NCBI RefSeq assembly: GCF_910592395.1
Contig: NC_088326.1
Location: 1,617,001 to 1,681,000 of the forward strand
Origin: Lineus longissimus
Lineage: Eukaryota; Nemertea; Pilidiophora; Heteronemertea; Lineidae
Direction: 5' to 3'
DNA: 64,000 bases
In this document: one piece after another, positions 46,526-59,071 of the stretch
How the letters are laid out: each line of letters opens with the position of its first letter
Position numbering within the stretch: position 1 is the stretch's first letter
Program-made: the position numbers and the translations under genes
The notes under the pieces: generated by a model
Told to the model about the DNA's origin: nothing
The model's database searches: none
What the model saw: only the letters and a program-made list of their open reading frames with translations

Positions 46526-46961
46526 GCAAGTGAATGTGTCCACGTGGAGACCTACATTTCGGTCAAGGAGCTAAAGGATGGGGGATGTCCTTCACGGGTT
46601 ATCCATCCAATGGAGGAACCGTGTTCCAAGATAGGACGAACTTTCAGGATTACTGAACCCACTGGAAATTGGCATCCCAATGAAAGAGGAATTCACTGAC
46701 AGATTGGGCAAGGTTGCAGAGGCAACAGAAAAATTATTTTAGTCGGGATTAAAGTGCTTCTTCTCGTTTGAGCTGGGGAGTTCTAAAGCCAGACCGTCTC
46801 CAATACCTTCATCAATGTCTGGAGAAATGGCAAATGCCCAACCTTGAAATTACAAGAGTAAGAGCTATCACTCCGAACTTGTGTCTGGAGCATGGTCTTC
46901 TTTCCAACCATTTCAAAACACACTAACAGAACAATCAACTTTTTCATGTACAAGTATTTAA

Positions 46962-46978
46962 TTTATTATTTTTTTATT
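46962..46978 (-). terminator. RPL7 polyadenylation signal(s)
   Basis: Two overlapping minus-strand AATAAA hexamers (TTTATT at 46962-46967 and 46973-46978) lie 10-26 nt past the RPL7 stop, giving the very short 3' UTR usual for ribosomal-protein mRNAs. Confidence 0.65.
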
Positions 46979-46987
46979 TTACACGAC

Positions 46988-49484
46988 TTAGATCATTCGT
47001 CGCAACAGCGTGTTCATGTGTTCCTCCCGGTTGCCATAGTCACCACCGTCAACAAAGTGGTTGGCCTTCTTTCTCCATCCACCGTTCGGCGTGTTTAGCT
47101 TGAAGGGCCAGAGGAAGTTGGATGCATGTTTGAAGTTTGGTCCGACTGTGAAGATCTCGTGGATGAGATCCTCCATACAGATGATGCCGAACTTGCCTGG
47201 AATGAAGACAGGTGGATGAAACTTGACATTACGACAATACATTGACAAGTTGGTCACGGTAGCTTGTTTTGTTGAGAATAGCCAATAATCTCAAGATTAA
47301 AATCATAACTTGCATCAGCTTGATAATGCTATTCATCTCGTGTCGAAACACATTCATAAGAGGTGAAATAATATCTCATCATTTGCAAGTTGTTACGACC
47401 GAGGAAATTTTGAACATCAGCCACATATTTTTATGCTGGGATAGGGCCTTCTTCTTGACCATACATACCTAATTTCTGCTCAATTATGGCGTTGTCAGTG
47501 AGAGCAGTCCTTCGTCCCTCGATCTTGCCATATCCTCGCTTGTAGATCAGTTCACGGACACTTTTCAAGTTAGGGTATCTGCAGAGATGAAACACATGTT
47601 AAATCACAAATTTGTAATACAAGCATGCCATAGGCCATGGGAAAGTCACGAAGGTAAAGCTTTATCACTTGCATCAGGTCTGCTTCGTAAGCAAATTATA
47701 TTCATCGTGACTGAGCACTCCCATAAGAGGTGTCAAAATTGGATCATCATTTGCAAGTGGAGAACAATACAGCATACTTATCTGAATTTCCTGATCATTT
47801 TGATATGTGTAATGACGACTCAGAATTTAATTTTTTTCTGAATTTGGCCAAAATGATGCCATAATGAATCTACTTACCCCCAGGAAATGAAAGGTTCAGC
47901 GATCCTAAGCATGTGAAGTGTGGCTTTGTTGAGCTTGACGAAGACACCATTGTTGATCTGTCGCAACCTGAAGAGCTGCATGACCTTCCTTGGTTTGGGA
48001 TGTACGCCGTTGATACTGAGAACAATATTGAAACCTGGTTATGCGACGACAGGGAAATCATAACTAGCACATGGGTAGAAAGCAAAATTATGAGGCCAAG
48101 GATAACGAAAATGTCTTTAGAGACAAATGCCTTACAAAACATGAATTGCAACTCTGTTAAGCCTTGGCAGTACGAGGTGAAGTTCACTTGCATCAGGTCT
48201 GCTTCGTAAGCAAATTATATTCATTGTGACTGAGCACTCCCATAAGAGGTGTCAAAATTGGATCATCATTTGCAAGTAGAGAACAATCTATGTTTGTGAA
48301 GACTGATGTAAAAGACATTTGGCCTTAGAAATGCCTCACCCAAACCTTGGGTTTGACACTGTCAGGACATTTATTCTTGTTACTTATCACACGTACCCAC
48401 GGATCCTGGTTACGAATGCAAGCTTGGGCTGTTCAGGCACGAAGAAGTTACCATGCTTCTTGGCTTCTCTTGAGAGGCGGATCTCATCCTTTTCCTTATT
48501 GCGGTACTCCTTGACGTACTTCTCGGCACGCTTGAAGATGACGGTCCGCTTGGCGCGCTGTGCCTGTGAAAAGAGAGTCTCACATTGTAGCCAAGTAACA
48601 CCAAGAATACTGATGATGAAGTATTACTTTCCGCCTCAACCTCTGTATTCAATTGATGGCCGACTGACCACACTCACCTTCTTGTCAAGAATGGCAGCCT
48701 TTGCCTTCTTTGCCCGGGATTCGGCGTTCTGCTTACGTTTTTTCAGCAGGGATTCAGGCACCTGCGGGAGCCTCTTTTTATCACTGAAAGAAGATATTTG
48801 TGGCAAATTTTCAGTTACCAGAAATTGCTGAATGTACACGATTGACATGGAGACAGTACAGTGGCAGTTCATTACAATCATTGTTGTTTAGCAAAATACA
48901 TTTACTGAGTTGCTAATGATGTGGCAACGGTATAGGCACAAGTTGAGGGCAGGCCTACTGCATAAGACACACCATGTATTGACAGAGTCAAAATCAGCAA
49001 CTCTGCCAACACAGACACATGCAAGAGAAGATGTCGGAGTCGCCGACAAAACAGAGTGTGGTGCACTGCTCTGCAGCCTTCACTTTATGGATTCTATCTA
49101 TCAGATACATTGGCTACAAGAACACTCGTGCACCGTCATGATATGAATACGGAAGGGACAATCTCCACAAGAGACTAAGACTTGCGAGATAATACCGGGC
49201 ATGAATGAATGAGGATTCATGGCGTTCTCCCACTGTACACGGCTCTGTACAAAATGCACACAAAGAATACACATGCACTAAAGACGAATATTATGGTTTG
49301 TCGACAATATTGGACAGGCATTTAAACCTCCTAGTGAACACAATATCAAGAAAATATATCACAGGTAACATAGACAACATGTAAATCAATATTTCTATTA
49401 GCTGATATTGAGATTTCACTCAATGATATTTGAGATGTTGGCAGATTCATAAAGTATATCTTTCGGGCCGTACCTGGGCGCCAT
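46988..49484 (-). CDS. RPL7: 60S ribosomal protein L7 (uL30)
   Basis: Exons in translation order: 49484-49474 (ATGGCGCCCAG), 48783-48678, 48563-48397, 48015-47878, 47578-47469, 47196-46988 (TAA). All phases agree and give 246 residues (human 248). Blocks: [109 protein letters not shown] and [15 protein letters not shown]. The protein sits in the large ribosomal subunit near 5S rRNA and L11. The tiny first exon and intron-hosted snoRNA candidates are usual ribosomal-protein gene features. Confidence 0.97.
47309..47389 (-). ncRNA. Box C/D snoRNA candidate 3 (RPL7 intron 5)
   Basis: On the minus strand: terminal stem CTTGCA/TGCAAG, C box ATGATGA (47382-47376), C' box AGATGAA (47338-47332), D box CTGA (47318-47315), 81 nt. 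It shares CACCTCTTATG with the other two copies ahead of the presumed D' region, so at least one guide may be common. No convincing D' box seen. Confidence 0.72.
47668..47757 (-). ncRNA. Box C/D snoRNA candidate 2 (RPL7 intron 4)
   Basis: Minus strand, 90 nt: stem CTTGCA/TGCAAG, C box ATGATGA (47750-47744), C'-like CGATGAA, D box CTGA (47677-47674). Possible guides are GACACCTCTTATGGG upstream of the D' region and CTTACGAAGCAGAC immediately before the D box. Almost identical to 48187-48276. Confidence 0.8.
48187..48276 (-). ncRNA. Box C/D snoRNA candidate 1 (RPL7 intron 3)
   Basis: Minus strand, 90 nt, differing from the copy at 47668 at a single base inside the element (C'-like CAATGAA instead of CGATGAA). 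Same terminal stem, C and D boxes. The target rRNA position is not assigned. Confidence 0.8.
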
Positions 49485-50352
49485 GTTGACAAAGTTGAAG
49501 AGGAATTACCATAGTCCTAACATGTACAGAATAAATATTTCTTCTTCAAAATTGGAGTCAATGTATATAGTTTAAATCTGTATTTCGAAAATAAATTGGG
49601 AAAAATAAGTATTTGAAGTACATATGGACAATTTGAGACATGGATTTAAGATATGTATATGAATTTAGAGCATACTGTTCAGACCGAGGTAAATGTAAGG
49701 AATCCCTAAAAATGACGTGTAAAAGGCTATCCCAGAAATCTACGATGGCTCGTTGGAGGCAATTGTGTATTGATTTCCAAAAATCTACGGTGGCTCATGA
49801 AAGTAGTTCATGGCATATAAACATCCTGGCTAAATATCACTCGAGCTCTTATAAGACGTGTTTTTTACCTTTTCTTCAATCATATTCATTGTTCCATTGT
49901 TCCACTCAACTATGTTTCAGAAGCATTTTCAAACAAATGTGATTCTACTTTGATGAAAAAATAATTTAGTCCAGTTCGATTTTTTACAACGGTAGATGGC
50001 AGACTAAACATCGACGTCTCCTCGAAGTTATTTCTAGCAGTCGGAACCTTTCCAAATTGACATTCTAACAATAGCATGCCGACTGATCGATGGTGAATAT
50101 CAGTCCTAAAGTCTCCTGCTGCACAATAAAGTTTCATAAAAACTTAATCCAGCTCTTTGTTTTTCGTGCTTATCTATTTTTGGGAGAACGGATAAAAATG
50201 GAAAATAAAACTTTTTTCTTCCGTAACTGGTGTTTTATTCTTTAAATTTCTTAACATGAGAACACTGCATCAGTTACTACTCGATTATATAAGCCCATGC
50301 ATTCATACACTGCATACAGCTAGAGTGCATTCAATATCAAATGTCACACTTG

Positions 50353-50416
50353 GTCACCATGGGAACCTTATGTATCCATGGCAACATAACATAACCATGG
50401 TAACCATTCCATGGTA
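50353..50416. repeat. 19-bp tandem repeat with CCATGG core (X-box-like)
   Basis: GTCACCATGGGAAC, GTATCCATGGCAAC and ATAACCATGGTAAC start at 50353, 50372 and 50391, exactly 19 bp apart, with a fourth partial CCATGG at 50409. Each is close to the RFX X-box consensus GTNRCC-AT-RGYAAC. Confidence 0.6.
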
Positions 50417-52376
50417 TCATGTCAAAGAATGACCTCGGAGAACATCTCAGTAAAGGGGGAGTCCGTTGAGAAAATTCCAAATTCTGGCTGCTTTCCCAAA
50501 GGGGCAACATCTCTCGGATGCAAATTTTACCAAAAATGGCTAGTCAGTAGTATGATTTTGTCAGCCATGGTTTAGTGTGACTTTTCATATTGAATACATC
50601 AGACATGGAGTTTAATACAAGCCCACGATAAATAACTAGAAACATATGAAATAGAAGGAAAACATTTCAGGACTATTTACAACTCGACCCTTTCAAAAAA
50701 ACAACGGCCGTTTGGGAAAATTTCAGAAGAATGGGATATTCACCAAAATATCAAAACACCAAACAATCACCTGACCACGAAGGCCTCCACATAAGCAATT
50801 CAAGAAGCGTATCACACACAATTGGTTGCATGCAACGGGCCATAAAATAAGGCCCCGTACGTGAAATGTGTATGCAAAGTGAAACACTTATGTCGATATA
50901 GGCCTTACCAGAATTCAGGTATTTAGATTAACTCCTTGTAAAAAGAGAGTTAAATCCAATACCTTATTGCCATACACTTTTAGCTGAAGTTACGCTCTGA
51001 GAAACTTTTCTGGGTGCCATATGAACAACTCCACAATACCAATTTTCTGGTTTTAAATTGATAATAGCACTGTTGTGGTGCCTCAGTGAAGACCAGCAGT
51101 ATTGTGACAGTTGTTGTCGAGCACTTTATGACAGATGAAAGTGAGTATAAATCACTTTAAAAACTCATTGAGTCATTTCGAGTTCTGATATTTTGAAGTT
51201 TCAGTTCTTCTGAAACCTGCCCAAAATCTTGGTTTACCAAAGTGATAAGTCCTGAAAGGGCTTCACAATAAGGGATCGTACGTAATTCCATGCTACAATA
51301 TACTGGAGAGCTTATATAACTATATATGCAAGCAATAAATCTACAGGGAACAGGGGATAGGCTTGAATGTTTAGTGGGTTCAAGACCTCCGGGTTGTGAT
51401 ATTACCATGGCAGTACCTTTCACAAGAAATGTAGTGACAAAACTCACCACACAAGATGTTTTCAGCCCAATGGAGAATGCAGGTGTAGCAACATTATATA
51501 CACATTTCGCATGTTTCTGCGTACAGAAACAACAGGTAGAGATATGGTGATGTGGAGATATCTCACTATTTTCATGACATAACACTTAATTATGGTTCTT
51601 GTCATTTGAAATGCATTCACTCCAAATGGAAGTGAAACACAATGTATTTGCCACAGCATGAAAGTCAAGAGTTAACAGTCGGCCATAACTGACCGTAACT
51701 ATGGTAACAGGACAACGCCACCTATCCCCATGTTCCTCCACAGAGAATTCTCTGCACACAAAATAAAATGATTTAACATGAAGACAACGATAACAGATGT
51801 AGCCTTAAGAGCCACCTGGTGGACACCTTTGAAACAAAAACTTTCAATTAACAACTTCAGCACACGTGATATTAAATAATGAAGCATTATCATGTTCTTT
51901 AAGGCTTTCTACTGCATCTTCAACAGAGCGCCAATTATGAGAAAGTTTCAAGTGAAAATTTGTCGTCATTCGCCGAAGGAAACAGCTGTCCACCAGATGG
52001 CGATGTATGTTGTTAACTCCGCCCTTGAGGCATGCAGGCCTTTATATAGGTCATATATAGGTCTAAAAATGAAAAACCTAAATGCTGTCCAAATCTGAAT
52101 ATGTGTATGCCGTAAACAGCATGTGCCAGTGCATCACTATTCTACTCAAAAACAAACTTGAAAACATTGCAAATCTGTTTAAACCTATGCCAAAATGGTT
52201 CAACCCAATACCGCATAACCTTTGCATTGAAGTGGGTTCAACCATTTTGAATATTAGGGGCATGATATAAACATAAGATGCTCATCCACATACCAAAATT
52301 GGACAATCCAATGGATTTTCAAACAATGAAGTTTTGCTTATTTTCAGTTCAAGTATAGATGATATCTTGAATGTCA

Positions 52377-52504
52377 GGGCCGACCGAATTGAAACTCCGA
52401 TAGTGCTGACAGGACCTAACAGAGTATAGTGTAATGGTTAAATGCTTTACACTATTCTCTGTTAGGCCCTGTTAGCGCTATCGGTGTTTCGATTCGGTCG
52501 GCCC
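52377..52504. repeat. 128-bp foldback with ~58-nt arms
   Basis: GGGCCGACCGAATTGAAACT pairs with the complement of GTTTCGATTCGGTCGGCCC, and CCTAACAGAGTATAGTGTAA with TTTACACTATTCTCTGTTAGG, around a loop of about 10 nt. Probably a palindromic MITE; it would form a long stable RNA hairpin if transcribed. Confidence 0.85.
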
Positions 52505-53428
52505 AGGAGTTTTAAATAATGCACAATATGAACAGCCTGTATGCAGCGGGGCAATTGAACAACAATACAAGTTAATTAATGAATCAATTAATGACATACA
52601 CAAACAGTCCAGCATAAGAACACATTGATCCATGAATTTCAGACATTTTTTGCAACAATTCGATTACTCAATTTGTACAAAAGTGATTAATTTCAGATAA
52701 TTGCATACTCTGCAATCGACAGGATAGTCAACCTTTCAAGCACAGAGACAACAGAAAAACACATGTTTCATGGTTTCACTTATTGCCCTCTATACTGAAA
52801 TTTTGACATGACTTTAGCAAACGCATATGCACCGTTGCCAACTAAAATGTCTGGAGTTCAAGAACGCGTCAATTCAACGATAAAACCATAATGCTGGCCA
52901 CTAGAATAGCAATGCAATACCTCGAGAAAAGTTTATGTAAATTATGCAAATAGGCTAATGATTATAAAGCCATCCCCAAAAGACAGTACACTATCTTTAA
53001 TGTTTAAGCAATTATGTAAAATTCAACTTCAAAACCAACGAATTCCTAAATTGAATATCTAATTTTTGGAAAACTATGTTTTGAGTATATCTTTCAACTA
53101 GTTGAAGTGTCTGGAGGTAATGTACTGGTACGGTCGTAACTCTCACCAACACCAAAAAAAGATCATCTGCTCGTAATCACTTAATAAGCTTGTTAACTTT
53201 CTATCAATTAGTCTGTTTATAGTTTATATGTTGAACATGTTATAATGCTGGTCGTATCCTACCATTAACTGTAGATGAGATCGACCTGTCAAAAAAATCT
53301 GAAGATTTTTCAGTCAGAAAAAAAAAAATCGATTTTTTTTCGCTGAAAAATGCACAACTATGGAGGTTTCTCCCTCTACGTGATAAGGTTGTCTTCATAT
53401 ACACTCATTGATGGCGTCACGTGTCTGA

Positions 53429-56400
53429 TTATTTGCCAACCAGGCCTTTTTTGTCGTTTGCCTTGTCGCCTTTCTTCTGGTGAGGCCTGAAATGAGAGGA
53501 CCAATTGATTAATTTTGACATGATAACAAGAGGGTTGATGCAAACCTAATGATGAAGACAACTCAAGTGGAAAAATTCCTCGTTATACCTTGTACGTATG
53601 AATGGATATCTAATGCCAAAGTTGTCACCTTTTGAATGACACTATTCCTTATAATCACCTAAATTGTATAGCAACTTGTAGAGACCTATATACCACATAT
53701 AAAGTTATGACCTGAAATTTAAAGCTTAGATTCAAAAAAATAAAAACACTTCAAGAAAAAAAAAGATTCTACCCATCCCATAATACCCTAACAAAGCAAT
53801 TAAGAGGAATAAAATAACAAAAGCTGTTTTGGCCGCGGCAGTACATTATGCCAAGCGAAATAGCTCAAATCTATCTATCTAAATTCACCCAACGTTGCAA
53901 ATGATTTTAAGCAACATATCAATTCGGAAAACAAGTAAAAAATGTGTTCTAACAAGTGATGAAATACTTTGGTACAGATAAAGGCAAGATGAAGGGGTTT
54001 GGAAATAAAGATCAGCAATTGCCCAAAGCTAACGAATTGAAAGCCATAACCCAGATTGAATTCTATACCACTTAATCGTCCGCATGTACGTCTGCTTTTT
54101 CATCCCACCAGAAACTGATGACGAGACAAAAAATCACAAATCACAACAAAGACAAACTATTTATGAAAATCAAAATCTTGAAATCTCTCGTTAAAAGGTG
54201 TTTGCTTGAGCCTGGAATTCTAAACCTCCAGTTCACAGGCCTTGGTGTCTTTATATGCCCAACAATTTACAATCATGCATTGCTTAGAACAAACTAATTA
54301 GCCTCTTTCCAGTTGAGAGCCTCTTGTGGTAGATTTACCCAACTACACCGAGTTTTAGGGTCAGCCTCTGTTGATTTTGACATAACAGATAATGTAATGT
54401 CAGAAAGACCAAGCCTGACCCTTTACATGCTTCCTGAAATTGGTGGCTTGCATTGGAACTAACTTTTTTCCCCTTGTCCGTCATTAAAGGCATTCAAGTG
54501 TGTTGGTCAACCATGACTATCTCCTTTGTCCCTCCACCATAAGGCCTAGTTTCCCCTTATGACATCACTATTTTGGACACTCAGCGCCCCATTTCTGGAA
54601 AGGTGTATAACTCGGCCATTTTGTTTCCCCACAGCAGAACTCCACCACAAGGGCGGGACATCTGGAAGTAACAAAATCAATCAATTGGTGGCGCCATACA
54701 TTGTACTTACGCATCACCAGCCGCGAGATCCTTCTTCATGCACTTCACATCCGTCACGCTGTCGATTCCCATCTCCGCAAGTGATCGTAACGCCGTCAGC
54801 GCTGCAGCATCATGGGATGCCTCGATTGTGACGCCCGCACCGTGACTGACTTGAGGCGGGTTGGTCGAGAGGGAGACCAGAGAGAGGAACTCATTTTTGT
54901 TGTTACCCTGGAAAGGATAAGGATACAGTCTTAATGCTAGGTGCCTGTACCCAAGATAATTAGCTGACAGCTTGCTAAAGGCTGCATCGGAGTATTACAC
55001 ATGGGCCTCGAACCTTCGACCTCCTGTTTTTTTCAATGTGGCCCCGAAAATCCGCATGGAGAGGGAAATGGAAAGTAAAGCCTCTCCAGAGTCCCATCAT
55101 TTATACTCTTCATAAGAGTCAGACGCTCACTCTCACCTTTGGAAAATCAGTAAACTGGACCTGGAATCCGAGGACCTCAGCTAAGTAATGCAGCTGCATA
55201 CTTGGTTCCACGACATGTTGTGCTGGTGGGCGAGCACCGGCCTTTCTCATCGCTTCGGCAGTTGGAGAGGCACCTACCATGAAATAGAATATATATTTGA
55301 AATAAACTGAAGAAACATTGTTCATACAGTTGATATGATCACCTTTTCTTCAAATATTTTCCAACCAACTTCTTAGTTTTTGATGAAAATTGGTGAGTGG
55401 ATATCGTCTGCTCAATTCTGATCTTATCTCTGTGAATACAGAAGATGTATATTTGGTTTGACCATGTGTTGAGTTGGTGAACCAGCACTAGGTTTTCTCC
55501 ACACTTGGGAAGTCACCTGAAGTAGCTTACAATGAGGTTTATTGGCATGATAGCTCAATCTTTGGACAGAGGAAGAGGCCACTGCTTGCCGCACATATTT
55601 CTCATTAGGTCTTTTGCTTACTATGGCATCTGCACCAGGTACAAGGATGCTGGTTTAATGTCCGATTCGAAGGACAAACTTTTCAATCAACTTTCATGTT
55701 TTCTTTAATTCAATCGCACGAAGTTCCTTTTTCTTATATGTTTACCTTTGTCTAGTAGTTCTTTAGCTATGACCGCTGTTGTCCTTGGCGAGACTGTGCT
55801 GTCACCCATTTGCATGGGGCCTCCTGGGACACGGTGCAATCCCATATCTGAGCCTGGCATCAGGATGACTCCCGGCACCAGCTGACGTCCGACAGTATGG
55901 TCCTGGTCGACAAATGTCACCTTCTTGTTCAGTTCATTTGGCTGGTTAAGAAGAGATATATAATTAAAATGGAGTAAATTTCATTCATAAGTCGCAAAGT
56001 TAAAATGGTGAACATTTCAATTTTTTTCAGAAATATACGAAAATTGGGAAAAATAAAGCAGTGTGATTATTAATTGGTTTACAGAAGCACAGCTGTGACT
56101 GAGAGATCAAACTGTCTGTATTGAAACTGTGTCACGACTTACAGAAGTGATGCCCCCGTTGACTCCCGTCTTCAGAGCCGGTTTATCAGGCTGTGGTGAC
56201 GGCTTACTGTATCCAAGCAGCTGTAACATGGCCTCGGCAGCTGCACGCTTGGCAAACCTCTTATTTGGACCAACTCCTTCTGCAATGCTCGACCCGACTT
56301 GAACCTGCAGATGAAGAACCATAATTTGTCACGAGTTGAATTAAAATCACATCATTTTTAACTTGACCTTATCCGAGCAGACGATTACAAGTTACCACAT

Positions 56401-59071
56401 TTCTCTCAATACAATGTTGTGGGTGCGGAAATGAGAAGTAAGAATTATCATTTGACCTGTCTGAAAAAAATTTCTTTCATTCTTTCCGAAAATCTTGTGG
56501 GTTTATCAGCTGCCCCCTTCCCCTCCCTCTCCCGAGCTGTGGTAAAATCATTGAGCTCAATAACAACAACTCCACCACTAACCTGCATAACGAACTCCCT
56601 TCTCCTCGGCTGCCCTCGCTCTTCAGCCAGCGTATAAATCGGATCCTTCTCCTTCTTCGCTTGCTGGATCTGTATCAGTCGACTAATCGGATTAATCCCG
56701 AGACCGTAATCTGGACACGCCTTTTGCATCTTGATCAAATTACGGTTCTTCTTCTTGTTGACTGGATTCTTCGGTTTGACCTTGACACTTGTGGCAACCA
56801 TGCTGGGTAATGGTGCTAATTTGCGTAATTCGTCCAACATGGCTTTTGCAGCGCGTTTCTTTGAGATTTTCTTGCCGTTGCCTTCACCCTTCGTCTCGGC
56901 GATGTCCCCAACCGTGCAACGGGTGACGTAGGAACGCATGTGCGGTTGGCCCGACTCACTGATCACCTGTGAAAGAAAGGAAAGAGGAGTTGAAAAGAAG
57001 TGGTCAAAATGTCGGAGACCAATACATGATGTAACACTGTAAACCTGAATGAAAGAAAATTGTAGCAAAACTCGTTCTTATGGACACAAACTACTGTGGC
57101 ACTTACCTCAAAATCGACTGGTACGCCTCTCTTGATTCCTATCTCGTGCACAAGACTGATCTCTGACTTGAGATCGTCAGGATGGTTCTCAGCTTCTCCA
57201 CCATCCGCAACTGAAACAAGCAAGACAATCACATAGAAATACTCAAGAATTCTCTTCCCCACATCATGTGTAACAGAGATTCTCTTATCCTAAGACAGGG
57301 ATTATACAAGTAAAATACAAACACAAAAGTGCTGACTTACCTTCAATGGGCTTAGCTGTATCTTGATTGGGTAGAGGGAGGTTACCGAGAACTTTGAGAG
57401 CTTTCTCGGCAGCACAGTGCCTTGCTGCCTGGCGGCTATGGCCCTCCCCAATGAACTCACGCTGCCCAACTTTCAGGGAGACGTAGAAGATCTTCGGCAC
57501 CCGAGGGTAGTGGTATCTGAAGTTACACAACGATAGAAGCTTTTATTGAAGTGTGTTCAACTGGGCAGCCAGTCCCACTCATCCCACAGGCAAGCTGCCC
57601 AGAACCCAGCGGTCTATCTATGACTATCTGCCATATAGGAATCCAAGACAGGTCGTAGGAGGCAATGGACTTGTCAGCTATAGGTCTCACTCCCGCTTTA
57701 CCTGTGTTTCCCACTAGTGCCAATGAATGCCTACCTCTGATTGTACATGCCCCGGTAGTCATAATTAGCTTGTGGATAGAAATGAGGCCTCTGTGGCTCT
57801 ATAGGTGCGTAAATCGGACGCTCACATCTCTTCATAGCCAGGGCGTTTAGTCGTACTGTTGGTGTGATGTTGTTGTCCATATCTGAGTATGTATCCGCTG
57901 AAAGAAAATTCAATTTAATTCAAATGGATCTTATCCTGGAGTTTCTGTTCAGACGCGTTGGCGGAAGACCTATTTGGGATGGTTTGAAATTGTAAGGAAT
58001 CACCACAGACTCTGTCATGAGTTTTCACCATGACAGGGGTTATAATGCCAGGGAACATTGTCTGCTTTACAGAATGTGATCAGGATACATGCCTCCAAAA
58101 GCCAATTCTCAGTCCAAGAATGTCCTTGACGGAGGAGTTCAGCCTCTACTATATTTATGGGGCACAAATGCCAGCTTTTGAGATCAAAATTATTTCAACC
58201 TGATGGATTGAAGAACTGAGAACTAAAACTTCACACGTACTAACTTCAAACCAACGGATTCGTGCAGTTTCAGTTCTCAGTGCTTCAATTCTAAACATAC
58301 GGTACCTTGTTTGTATTCAGCACTGTCATGTATCATGCTGGCTCCCTCACGTTCTGAGTAAAGATATCTATACCCACCCCCGTGGACCGGCATGATCTTG
58401 CGTGGGCGTGGCGGAGGGTGTTTAAACTGCGTCTTCTCCAATGCGATGCCAGCAGCTGAGTGTTGCGCCTTCTTGATACTTGGACCCTTGGCAGAATATT
58501 CTTCTTCGCCAAGTTTCAATTTGACGAAGAAGATTTTCTTGTGGGCGGGTCCCTGTTCATCGACCAAGGTGTACTGGTGTTGAATCTGTTGGGGAGAAAA
58601 ACAGATTCTTATGACCAATGAATACTATCGAGGCTCTCCACTTTGCCATGCATCACTATCAGTCACATAAAGTTCGCCAGTTTGACCCAAGTTCCTACTT
58701 ATAACCCCCCTTTAACATTCGGTATTTTTGTTATATAGAATATTTACCTTATTATACCTAGCTAGCTCATTTATCAGACACATGGGGGTTTTCTCTTTTG
58801 TGTTTGCCAATAATGACCCATCGCCACTCTCATGGTCAGCAGAGGGGGCTGTCGCATTCCCGTTAAATGATGGCTGGTTGTCAATCTTTCCTGCCATCAT
58901 TCCTGACAAACCGGCAGCGCCACCTGGTTTCAGTACAGGAGACACTGTCGCTGGTGCCATCTGGGGATTGGGATTGTAAACAACGGCTCCGACAACCATG
59001 CCTTTGTTTCCGCCATGTTGTTGTTGTTGTTGTTGGCCTTGGGTCATTCCTCCTCCTCGAATATGGGACAT
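53429..59071 (-). CDS. STAU2: Staufen double-stranded RNA-binding protein
   Basis: RNA-transport protein; binds structured mRNAs and links them to motors and decay factors. Exons in translation order: 59071-58748, 58585-58306, 57897-57735, 57516-57341, 57210-57107, 56966-56583, 56304-56143, 55941-55746, 55273-55137, 54907-54711, 53486-53429 (TAA); about 726 residues, phases consistent. dsRBD1 begins [15 protein letters not shown] and ends [14 protein letters not shown]. dsRBD2 is [14 protein letters not shown]...[18 protein letters not shown]. dsRBD3 is [20 protein letters not shown]...[12 protein letters not shown]. dsRBD4 starts [18 protein letters not shown] and ends [14 protein letters not shown]. 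dsRBD5-like: [20 protein letters not shown]. Phrases such as [14 protein letters not shown] and [10 protein letters not shown] are closest to vertebrate STAU2, but invertebrates usually have one STAU gene. The ATG directly follows an acceptor, so a 5' UTR exon lies upstream. A short poly-Gln is near the N terminus. Confidence 0.95.

Larger units (their letters stand above)
49485..53428. other. Intergenic between RPL7 and Staufen
   Basis: Upstream region of RPL7 and downstream region of Staufen, both on the minus strand. It contains the 19-bp CCATGG repeats (50353) and a strong foldback (52377). No ORF has splice support or protein character. Confidence 0.5.

Noticed and set aside
48319-48831. 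170-residue plus-strand ORF opposite RPL7
   Set aside because: Antisense shadow of RPL7 exons 2-3; minus-strand exons have full family identity and matching phases.
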